A DNA stretch of 5,180 bases from Bacillota bacterium. GTDB lineage: Bacteria; Bacillota; Sulfobacillia; JAJZYS01; JAJYTV01. Both the position numbers and the translations under genes were made by a program. The DNA is taken from NCBI GenBank assembly GCA_021806845.1, contig JAKAPV010000215.1:1-5180 (forward strand). The letters are read 5' to 3'. The notes under the pieces were generated by a model. The model was given only the letters and a program-made list of their open reading frames with translations. It ran no database searches and was not told where the DNA came from. Of the stretch, positions 1 through 5,180 are shown one piece after another (the stretch's first letter is position 1; each line of letters opens with the position of its first letter).

Positions 1-720
1 CAGCGCCTCTCGCTCGAACTGGGGGGCCAGGCGCCGTTCCTCGTCTTCGCCGACGCCGATCTCGACGTGGCGGTCGAGGCCATCTCCACCGCGAAGTTCC
101 GCAACGCGGGGCAGACCTGCATCGCGGCCAACCGCGTGCTGGTCGCGGATGAGGTCATCGAGGAGTTCACGCAGCGCGTCACGGATCTCGTGCAGCGCAT
201 GCGGATCGGGCCCGGCCTCGAGCCCGGCGTCGAGGTCGGCCCGATGATCAGCGAGCGCGGACGCGAGAAGGTGCTCGCCCACGTCGCCGATGCCGTCGCG
301 CTGGGGGCGGAGGTGCGCGTCGGCGGGCGGGCCATCGTGGGTCCGGGCTACTTCGTGGAGCCGACCGTGCTGCGCCAAGTCTCGCCCGCGATGCGCGTGA
401 TGCGGGAGGAGACGTTCGGACCGGTGATCGCCATCGCCGGATTTCACTCGGAGCGCGAGGCGGTCGAGCTCGCGAACGACACGGAGTACGGCCTTGCCGC
501 CTACATGTTCACGCAGGACGCGGGGCGCGCCTGGCGGGTCGCCGAGGCGCTCGAGTACGGCATCGTCGGGCTTAACGATGGCGCGCCGTCGACGGCCCAG
601 GCGCCATTCGGGGGATTCAAGGAGTCGGGACTCGGCCGCGAGGGCGGGATGGAGGGCATGGACGCGTTCCTCGAGACGAAATACGTCTCCTGGGGCGCGG
701 TCGGCACGGCGCCTGTCTGA
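1..720 (+). CDS. gabD: Aldehyde dehydrogenase, succinate-semialdehyde dehydrogenase type (5' partial)
   Basis: The reading frame is open from base 1, so the gene starts upstream; 239 codons are visible, about the C-terminal half of a usual 450-490 residue enzyme. It begins at the LELGG motif, whose Glu (bases 16-18) is the general base. The catalytic Cys lies in GQTC (bases 118-120), and the EETFGPV motif carries the Glu that binds the nicotinamide ribose (bases 409-411). The FRNAGQTC context and the C-terminal APFGGFKESGLGREG and LETKYVSWG segments match GabD-type enzymes, which oxidise succinate semialdehyde to succinate with NAD(P)+ in the cytoplasm. It converges on an operon for putrescine/GABA-type catabolism, which suits the last step of that route. 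A related activity on 4-aminobutyraldehyde or another semialdehyde cannot be excluded. The family is certain; the substrate is inferred. LELGGQ has Gln where Asn is most familiar, which I regard as minor. Confidence 0.88.
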   Translation, partial: QRLSLELGGQAPFLVFADADLDVAVEAISTAKFRNAGQTCIAANRVLVADEVIEEFTQRVTDLVQRMRIGPGLEPGVEVGPMISERGREKVLAHVADAVALGAEVRVGGRAIVGPGYFVEPTVLRQVSPAMRVMREETFGPVIAIAGFHSEREAVELANDTEYGLAAYMFTQDAGRAWRVAEALEYGIVGLNDGAPSTAQAPFGGFKESGLGREGGMEGMDAFLETKYVSWGAVGTAPV

Positions 721-754
721 GGCGGCCGGCGACGCATCCTCCGCATTGAAACCA

Positions 755-795
755 GGAAGGCCCCGGAGGCGGCACCGCCGCCTCCGGGGCCTTCC
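755..795. terminator. Bidirectional intrinsic terminator-like hairpin between converging genes
   Basis: Bases 755-773 pair perfectly with 777-795, giving a 19-bp, very GC-rich stem with a 3-base loop (ACC). It lies 34 bases after the stop of the + strand dehydrogenase and 9 bases after the stop of the - strand aminotransferase, so it can serve both. The T runs are short: GTTTC follows on the + strand, and TGGTTTC follows on the - strand. Each has only three Ts in a row, so U-tract termination may be weak. The position and perfect symmetry still make a shared terminator the best reading. Confidence 0.82.
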
Positions 796-804
796 GTTTC
801 GCTC

Positions 805-2157
805 TCAGCCCAGCAGTTCGTCGATCGCCGCGGCGAACACCTCGGTGTGCAGGTCGACGTCCGCTGCGCTCGTGTCCCGGGACATCAGGGCCATGTTGTG
901 GAACGGCGTCATGAGGATGCCCCGGTTCAGGCAGTAGAGGTGCAGGAACGCGTCGAGCTCCGCGTCCTGCCCGGCAGCGCCCTCGCTGCCGTTCTTCGGC
1001 GGCTCCGGGCGGAAGATGTACTCGACGCGGGTGCCGAGGCGCGAGACGGAGAACGGGACGGCCCGACGGGTGAGCACGTCGCGGACGCCCGCCTCAAAGC
1101 GTTCCGCGACGGAGGTGGCATGGCGGTAGGCCTCGGGCGTCAGCACATCGGTGAGCGTTGCGCGCATGGCGGCGAGCGACAGGGCGTTCGCCGCGAGCGT
1201 ACCGCCGACGCCGCCGGTGTCGGCCTCGGAAAGCGACGTGCGCGCGATTATCCTCACTGCGATCTCCGCGCTGACTCCGTAGGCGCCCGCGGACACGCCG
1301 CCGCCGATCGGCTTGCCGACAGTGAGGATGTCCGGCTCGAGCCCGTATTCAGCCGTATAACCGCCGGGTCCTGCCGAGATCGTGTGGGTCTCGTCGAGGA
1401 TGAGCAGCGCAGAGTAGCGGCGCGTGAGTTCCCGGAGCGCCTCATGGAAGCCGGGCTGCGGGTGGACGATGCCGATGTTCGTCATCACGGGCTCGGCCAG
1501 CACGCAGGCGACATCGCCCTCGCGCAGCGCCGTCTCGAGGGCGGGGATGTCGTTGAACTCCACGACGCGGGTCGTCAAGGAAAGGTCGACGGGCGGGCCG
1601 ACGTTGCCGCTCCGTGCGACGGTGCGGCCCTCGATGAGCGTGGCGAACGTCTCGTCGACAGTGCCGTGGTAGCACCAGTTGAAGACGAGGATTTTGGGAC
1701 GGCCCGTAAGGGCCCTGGCCCAGCGGATGGCGAACCGGTTCGCGTCCGTGGCGGAGAGCGTGAACTGCCAGTAGGGGAGGCCGAAGCGCTCCGCAAGGTT
1801 TTCCGCCACAGCGTTCGCGTCTTCGGTGGGCAGCATGAAGGTGAGTCCCCGCTCGACCTGGCGGCGCACCGCCATGACGGTCGCCTCCGGCGCATGGCCG
1901 CTCATGGCGCCCGTGTCGCCGAGGCAGAAGTCCACGTAGGTACGGTCGTCGACATCGCGGAAGCGCGCGCCGCGGCCCTCCGCGACGAACAGGGGGAAAC
2001 CGCCTGTCCAGCGCAGCATCCAGGGCATGGGGACGCCCGCGAGCAGCGAACCCTGTGCGCGCCGCGAAAGTTCAAAGGAGCGCGGGTGCAAGGTCCGGAA
2101 CGATGCCTCTTCGCGCTGGTGGAGCGCCTGCAGGCGCTCCCTCGATATGGCGGCCAT
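805..2157 (-). CDS. Class III PLP-dependent aminotransferase, glutamate-1-semialdehyde aminomutase-like, substrate unknown
   Basis: The product is 450 residues, a normal length for class III (fold type I) aminotransferases. Visible motifs in order: an N-terminal strand with DVDDRTYVDF (about 68-77); the phosphate-binding segment SATDAN (136-141); YHG (163-165); AEPV (221-224); DETHT (255-259), with Asp255 expected to bind the PLP pyridine nitrogen; GKPIGGG (281-287), with Lys282 the Schiff-base lysine; and GGT (318-320). The overall pattern is closest to the GSA aminomutase/omega-aminotransferase branch. However, SATDA replaces the usual SGTEA and DETHT replaces DEVxTGF. Heme-type GSA aminomutase is therefore doubtful. 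It is the last gene of the operon, 22 bases after the ureohydrolase, which suggests a role on GABA or another omega-amino acid (inference). The ATG at 2155-2157 was chosen because GGAGG lies 9 bases upstream. The frame stays open further upstream, but that part is a shadow of the ureohydrolase gene. Confidence 0.85.
   Translation of the reverse strand: MAAISRERLQALHQREEASFRTLHPRSFELSRRAQGSLLAGVPMPWMLRWTGGFPLFVAEGRGARFRDVDDRTYVDFCLGDTGAMSGHAPEATVMAVRRQVERGLTFMLPTEDANAVAENLAERFGLPYWQFTLSATDANRFAIRWARALTGRPKILVFNWCYHGTVDETFATLIEGRTVARSGNVGPPVDLSLTTRVVEFNDIPALETALREGDVACVLAEPVMTNIGIVHPQPGFHEALRELTRRYSALLILDETHTISAGPGGYTAEYGLEPDILTVGKPIGGGVSAGAYGVSAEIAVRIIARTSLSEADTGGVGGTLAANALSLAAMRATLTDVLTPEAYRHATSVAERFEAGVRDVLTRRAVPFSVSRLGTRVEYIFRPEPPKNGSEGAAGQDAELDAFLHLYCLNRGILMTPFHNMALMSRDTSAADVDLHTEVFAAAIDELLG
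2121..2140. repeat. Perfect 20-base palindrome inside the 5' end of the aminotransferase gene
   Basis: GGAGCGCCTG is followed directly by its exact reverse complement, CAGGCGCTCC. It begins 17 bases into the aminotransferase reading frame and covers codons 6 to 13. In RNA it could form an 8-bp GC-rich stem with a UGCA loop just behind the initiating ribosome's footprint. As DNA it has the symmetry of a dimeric repressor site. The symmetry is seen directly; any function is unproven, and it also encodes an ordinary helix (ERLQALH). Confidence 0.4.
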
Positions 2158-2166
2158 CGGATCTTT

Positions 2167-2171
2167 CCTCC
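2167..2171 (-). promoter_or_regulatory. Ribosome binding site of the class III aminotransferase
   Basis: GGAGG on the minus strand, 9 bases before the ATG at 2157. It fixes the start of the aminotransferase against the much longer open frame that runs back into the ureohydrolase gene. It sits in the 22-base gap between the two genes. Confidence 0.85.
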
Positions 2172-2179
2172 AGAGGGGG

Positions 2180-3160
2180 TCAGTCGGAAGCGGGCTGGAC
2201 AAACGGCGACAGGCCGGACAGCACGCGCAGGGCGAGGAACTCGTAGGCGACCGTCGCCCCGAGCAGGGCCGTGATTCCGGCCGTGTCGTATGCGGGCGCC
2301 ACCTCGACGACGTCCGCGCCGACAGGACGGATGCCCGCAAGGCGCCGGATCGTCTCGAGGACGTGCCAGGATGGGGGTCCGCCCACCTCGGGCGTGCCGG
2401 TTCCCGGCGCGTGGGACGGGTCGACGACATCGACGTCGAAGGTGAGAAAGCACGCGCGGTCTCCGACCCGCGTGCGGATCGCGTGCGCCGTCGACCGCGC
2501 GCCGGCGGTGATGTAGCTGTAACTGTCGATCACGCGGATGCCGAAGCGCTGGGGGAGCTGCGCGTCATTGGCCGATTCCAGGCTGCCGCGCAGTCCCACC
2601 AGGATCGAGTGCTCTGGGGCGATGAGCCCCTCGTCGAGCGCGCGGCGCGCGAACGTCGCGTGCGAATAGGGTTCTCCCCAGAGCTCGTCCCAGAGATCCG
2701 AGTGGCTGTCGAACTGCACGAGGGCGAGCGGCCCATGCCTGCGATGGAGCGCACGCAGCTCGCCGAGGGTCACCGAGTGGTCGCCGCCGAGCACGAGCGG
2801 AAACGCGTCTTCCCCGTCGATGGCCGCCACCGCGGCCTCGGTCCGTTCCAGCGTACGGCGCGTATCCCCGGGCACCACCGCCACGTCGCCCAGGTCCGCC
2901 GCCGGGAACCGGTCGAAGAGGTCCCGGCGGTGCTGCGCGTGATAGGCGTAGAGCGTCCTAGATGCCTCGCGCATGGCGGAAGGACCGAACCGGGCGCCGG
3001 GACGGAAGGTCGTGCCCCCGTCGAAGGGAACCCCAAGGATGGCGACGCTGCTGCCTGCGGCGGACGGAGCTGTTGGAAGCCGCATGAACGTCGCAATGTC
3101 GCCAAAGCGCGGCCGCTCGTGTTCCGGACATGGCCGCCCGGGGGATCCCTCAGCATACAT
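2180..3160 (-). CDS. speB: Agmatinase/guanidinobutyrase-family ureohydrolase
   Basis: The product is 326 residues, the usual length for the arginase/agmatinase family, which hydrolyses a guanidino group to urea plus an amine at a dinuclear Mn2+ centre. All expected metal ligands are visible: His128 in GGDHS; Asp151, His153 and Asp155 in DSHSD; Asp242 and Asp244 in FDVDVVD. The family's APGTGTP loop (251-257) and EVAPAYD (286-292) follow; the latter favours agmatinase-type over true arginase (EVNP). The N-terminal FDGGTTFRPGARFGP (46-60) is also typical. Likely substrates are agmatine (giving putrescine, which the operon's PatA would use) or 4-guanidinobutyrate (giving GABA); sequence alone does not decide. 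The ATG is 11 bases after the permease stop. Its only SD-like stretch, GAAGG, ends 1 base before the ATG, so translation probably depends on coupling. The next in-frame Met (26) has no better site, and residues 19-29 (FGDIATFMRLP) look like genuine family sequence. Confidence 0.87.
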   Translation of the reverse strand: MYAEGSPGRPCPEHERPRFGDIATFMRLPTAPSAAGSSVAILGVPFDGGTTFRPGARFGPSAMREASRTLYAYHAQHRRDLFDRFPAADLGDVAVVPGDTRRTLERTEAAVAAIDGEDAFPLVLGGDHSVTLGELRALHRRHGPLALVQFDSHSDLWDELWGEPYSHATFARRALDEGLIAPEHSILVGLRGSLESANDAQLPQRFGIRVIDSYSYITAGARSTAHAIRTRVGDRACFLTFDVDVVDPSHAPGTGTPEVGGPPSWHVLETIRRLAGIRPVGADVVEVAPAYDTAGITALLGATVAYEFLALRVLSGLSPFVQPASD

Positions 3161-3171
3161 GCCTTCGCCCG

Positions 3172-4608
3172 TCAGTCCGCGGGGGTCGCGACGGCCTCTT
3201 CCGCGGCGGGGTCGTACGCCTCGCGGCGACCGAAGTAGAAGGGAGTGCGCCGGACGAGGTGGCCCCAGAGCATGGGGATGACCCCGACGGCCAGAAGGCC
3301 GAGTCCGACCCAGTCCACCACGGGACCGAGGCTCGGGATGTCGTTCCACCCGACCGTGATCAGGAACACGGCCGCGAGCAGCGGCCAGAGGAACAGGAAG
3401 ATGACGTTTCCGGCGTTCTTGAAGAGCACCTTCCGGTAGAAGACGATCACCGAGATGGCGGCGAGGGCGTAGTAGAACACGACCTGCAGGCTGATCGCGC
3501 TGATCGCGTCCGTCATCACGGTGCTGACGGACGGCAGGAAGTTCGAGAGCACGAACAGCAGGAGACCCACGATCAGGATGACGACGCTGTTGAAGGCCGG
3601 CGTGCCCCAGCGCTTGTGGATGCTGCCGAAGCGAGACGGCAGCACGCCGTCGCGGCCCATGGCGAAGAGCGTGCGGGTGACCTGCAGGAGCGAGGTCTCC
3701 AGCGTGGCGATGGTGGAGAGCGCGACCGCGAGCACCATGATGTTGCCGAGGCCCGGGCCGAAGAGCTTCACCCCGAGCGCCTGGAGGACGTTGGCCGTCG
3801 AGGCGTTGATCTCGTGGGGAGTCATACCGACCTGGATGGCCGTCGTGAACAGCTCGAAGATGAGCAGCAGGATGACGATGCCGATCGCGACCGCGATGCC
3901 GGGGATGCGCCGGCTGTCCTGCGATTCCTCGTTGAGGTTCGCCGCGACGTCCCAGCCCCAGTAGTAGAAGGTCGCGATCAGCGCCCCGGAGATGAACACG
4001 GCGCGCGAGGGGAAGGCGAATGGCGAGAACCACGACCACTGCATCGGGTTCACGCCGTGCACGCCGAACTTGACGATGGCGACCACTGCCGCTACGGCCA
4101 GGATGACGAGTTCGATGCTGGACATGATCCACTGGGCGTTCGTGGTGATGCGGATGCCCAGCATGACGAGCAGGGAGACGATGATGAACCAGAGGCTGCC
4201 GACGATCGTTACGGCGGCGAGGTTGTTGCTCAGACTGGGGGCGATGAGGTCCAGGGTTACGGAGCCCGCGGGAACCGCGCCGGAAACCATGAAGAGCGTG
4301 GCCGAGACGATCAGCGCCCAACCCGCGAGGAATCCGAGGTCGCCGCTGAGCGCCTTGCCGACCCAGGCGTAGGACGCGCCCGCGTTCGGCTGCCAGCGGT
4401 TGAGGTAGAGGAACGCCATCACGACTCCGAACATCGGGATGCCGGACCAGAGGAGCGCGGCGGGTGATGCGAGCCCGACGGCGCCGAACAGCACCGCGGC
4501 GGTGGCGGCGATGGAGTAGGCGGGAGCGGTCCCGGCGACCGCCATGACGATCGAGTCAAAGAGGCTGAGGACGTTTCCCGTGAGAGAGGGCTGCTGCTTT
4601 TTCTCCAA
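3172..4608 (-). CDS. APC-superfamily amino acid/polyamine permease
   Basis: The 478-residue integral inner-membrane protein has about 12 hydrophobic segments, near 18-44, 47-69, 91-113, 131-151, 162-182, 205-225, 236-260, 288-312, 339-357, 364-391, 402-420 and 432-452. This is the usual APC plan (LeuT fold, proton- or exchange-coupled uptake). TM1 carries GTAPAYS, the unwound substrate-binding stretch. TM6 has FYYWGWDVAANLNEES, which resembles the family's FxGFDxxANLxEE motif. The loop after TM8 has RTLFAMGRDGVLP followed by WGTPAFN, another APC hallmark. A short charged C-terminal tail (about 461-478) should be cytoplasmic. The start is TTG: an in-frame TAA lies directly before it and AAGGAGG sits 9 bases upstream, so no earlier start is possible. 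Its place between PatA and the ureohydrolase suggests uptake of putrescine, agmatine or a related compound. The specificity is inferred from neighbours only. Confidence 0.9.
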   Translation of the reverse strand: MEKKQQPSLTGNVLSLFDSIVMAVAGTAPAYSIAATAAVLFGAVGLASPAALLWSGIPMFGVVMAFLYLNRWQPNAGASYAWVGKALSGDLGFLAGWALIVSATLFMVSGAVPAGSVTLDLIAPSLSNNLAAVTIVGSLWFIIVSLLVMLGIRITTNAQWIMSSIELVILAVAAVVAIVKFGVHGVNPMQWSWFSPFAFPSRAVFISGALIATFYYWGWDVAANLNEESQDSRRIPGIAVAIGIVILLLIFELFTTAIQVGMTPHEINASTANVLQALGVKLFGPGLGNIMVLAVALSTIATLETSLLQVTRTLFAMGRDGVLPSRFGSIHKRWGTPAFNSVVILIVGLLLFVLSNFLPSVSTVMTDAISAISLQVVFYYALAAISVIVFYRKVLFKNAGNVIFLFLWPLLAAVFLITVGWNDIPSLGPVVDWVGLGLLAVGVIPMLWGHLVRRTPFYFGRREAYDPAAEEAVATPAD

Positions 4609-4617
4609 TTACCAGGT

Positions 4618-4624
4618 CCTCCTT
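4618..4624 (-). promoter_or_regulatory. Ribosome binding site fixing the TTG start of the permease
   Basis: AAGGAGG on the minus strand, a near-perfect anti-16S match, lies 9 bases before the TTG at 4608. With the TAA stop immediately upstream of that TTG in the same frame, it settles the start. The next in-frame ATG (residue 22) would remove part of TM1. The strong site may compensate for the weaker TTG codon. Confidence 0.88.
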
Positions 4625-4644
4625 GAGATGTGTGCAGATGTGGT

Positions 4645-5180
4645 TCAGTCGGCGGGGGAGACGGCGGGGATCCGGGCGACCGCGGCGAGCGATTCGTCGA
4701 GCGCGGAAAGTACGGTCGCGATCTCGCTCTCCGTGATGATCGCCGGTGGTTCGAGACGCACGACGCGGGCGTTGTTGAGCGTGCCGGAGACGAGGATGTG
4801 GCGGCGGAAGAGCTCCTTTGCCACCTGGTAGCCCTGGTTGTCCGATGTGAACTCGAGCCCGATCAGGAGACCCTTGCCGCGCACTGCGCGCAGGACCGTG
4901 GGATACCGCGATTGGAGGTCCCTCAGACCGCTTAGGAAGATCTCTCCCTTGCGGGCCGCCTGACCGGGGATATCCTCCGAGAGCGTCACGTCGATCGCTG
5001 CGATGGCTGCGGCGCAGCCGAGCGGGTTGCCGCCGAAGGTCGAGGAGCCGAGCAGGAACGGGTTCTCCTCCATGCGCGTCCAGAGCCGCTTGGTGGCCAC
5101 CATGCAGCCGATCGGTGCGACGCCGCCGCCGAATGCCTTCGCGAGCGTCATGATGTCCGGGGTGACGCCCCAGATCGGAA
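4645..5180 (-). CDS. patA: Putrescine aminotransferase-like class III aminotransferase (5' partial, C-terminal part only)
   Basis: The frame is open to the right edge, so the N-terminal part lies outside; about 177 C-terminal residues are visible out of an expected 450 or so. The ATG at 5151 is internal, because the family sequence GVTPDIMTLAK runs straight through it. The Schiff-base lysine is in TLAKAFGGG (codon 5137-5139), and STFGGNPLGCAAA is the PLP-phosphate loop contributed to the partner subunit. The C-terminal RGKGLLIGLEF, the SGTLNNARVVRLEPP segment and the spacing closely resemble E. coli PatA (YgjG) as I remember it. That enzyme transfers the amino group of putrescine to 2-oxoglutarate, giving 4-aminobutyraldehyde (which cyclises to 1-pyrroline). 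Ornithine, acetylornithine or GABA aminotransferase are less likely alternatives because of the GTLNNA motif. It is the first visible gene of the operon, 36 bases before the permease start. Its promoter is outside the window. Confidence 0.87.
   Translation of the reverse strand, partial: PIWGVTPDIMTLAKAFGGGVAPIGCMVATKRLWTRMEENPFLLGSSTFGGNPLGCAAAIAAIDVTLSEDIPGQAARKGEIFLSGLRDLQSRYPTVLRAVRGKGLLIGLEFTSDNQGYQVAKELFRRHILVSGTLNNARVVRLEPPAIITESEIATVLSALDESLAAVARIPAVSPAD

Noticed and set aside
721..804. Promoter or small gene in the intergenic gap
   Set aside because: The gap lies between two converging gene ends and is mostly occupied by the hairpin. No promoter is expected there, and no plausible small frame with a ribosome binding site is seen.
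805..2157. hemL (tetrapyrrole synthesis) as the identity of the second aminotransferase
   Set aside because: The phosphate-binding and DEVxTGF motifs differ from GSA aminomutase, and the neighbours are amine-catabolism genes rather than heme genes.
847..2274. A long plus-strand open frame (475 codons) opposite the class III aminotransferase
   Set aside because: It is antisense to a gene with complete PLP-enzyme motifs. Its translation is rich in Arg, Gly, Ala, Asp and Glu with no recognisable domain. Long antisense frames are common in GC-rich genes.
2158..2430. N-terminal extension of the class III aminotransferase frame to 2430 (541 residues)
   Set aside because: The extra 91 residues are a Ser/Arg/Pro-rich shadow of the ureohydrolase C-terminus, and GGAGG sits 9 bases before the ATG at 2157.
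3161..4321. N-terminal extension of the ureohydrolase frame back into the permease gene, giving an apparent 713-residue protein
   Set aside because: Upstream of 3160 the translation is Arg/Pro/His-rich shadow sequence out of frame with the permease. Family similarity begins only near the ATG at 3160.
3130..4467. A long plus-strand open frame (445 codons) opposite the permease
   Set aside because: The translation is a low-complexity mix of Asp, Glu, Arg and His, as expected from the reverse complement of hydrophobic codons. The permease frame has all APC hallmarks and a proper ribosome binding site.
5149..5151. ATG as the true start of the right-hand aminotransferase
   Set aside because: The frame stays open to the window edge and reads GVTPDI before this Met, which is conserved class III sequence just ahead of the catalytic Lys. 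The Met is internal.

Overview
The window is from a high-GC bacterium (about two thirds G+C by eye, with clear AGGAGG-type ribosome binding sites). It holds a compact, ordinary-looking catabolic locus for polyamines or guanidino compounds. Nothing in the sequence fixes the phylum. No RNA gene, insertion sequence, phage gene or CRISPR array is visible, and coding density is about 98%.

Layout: the left end (1-720, + strand) is the C-terminal half of an NAD(P)-dependent aldehyde dehydrogenase of succinate-semialdehyde dehydrogenase type. An 84-base gap follows, with a perfect 19-bp hairpin (755-795) that looks like a terminator shared by two converging transcription units. The rest is one tightly packed minus-strand operon. 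Read in transcription order it is: a putrescine aminotransferase of PatA/YgjG type (5' end beyond the right edge, stop at 4645), a 12-TM APC-superfamily amino acid/polyamine permease (4608-3172, TTG start), an agmatinase-family ureohydrolase (3160-2180), and a divergent class III PLP aminotransferase (2157-805). Gaps between these genes are 36, 11 and 22 bases.

How the genes could work together (inference from families and order): the permease imports agmatine, putrescine or a related amine. The ureohydrolase removes urea from agmatine to give putrescine, or from 4-guanidinobutyrate to give GABA. PatA converts putrescine to 4-aminobutyraldehyde. The second aminotransferase may convert GABA to succinate semialdehyde, and the converging dehydrogenase would oxidise that to succinate. 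A separate 4-aminobutyraldehyde dehydrogenase is not in the window. It could lie outside, or the dehydrogenase at the left could serve both aldehydes.

The points most worth checking are the unassigned second aminotransferase, whose cofactor-pocket motifs depart from the usual class III consensus, and a perfect 20-base palindrome at its 5' end. I saw no sign of a wholly new system.
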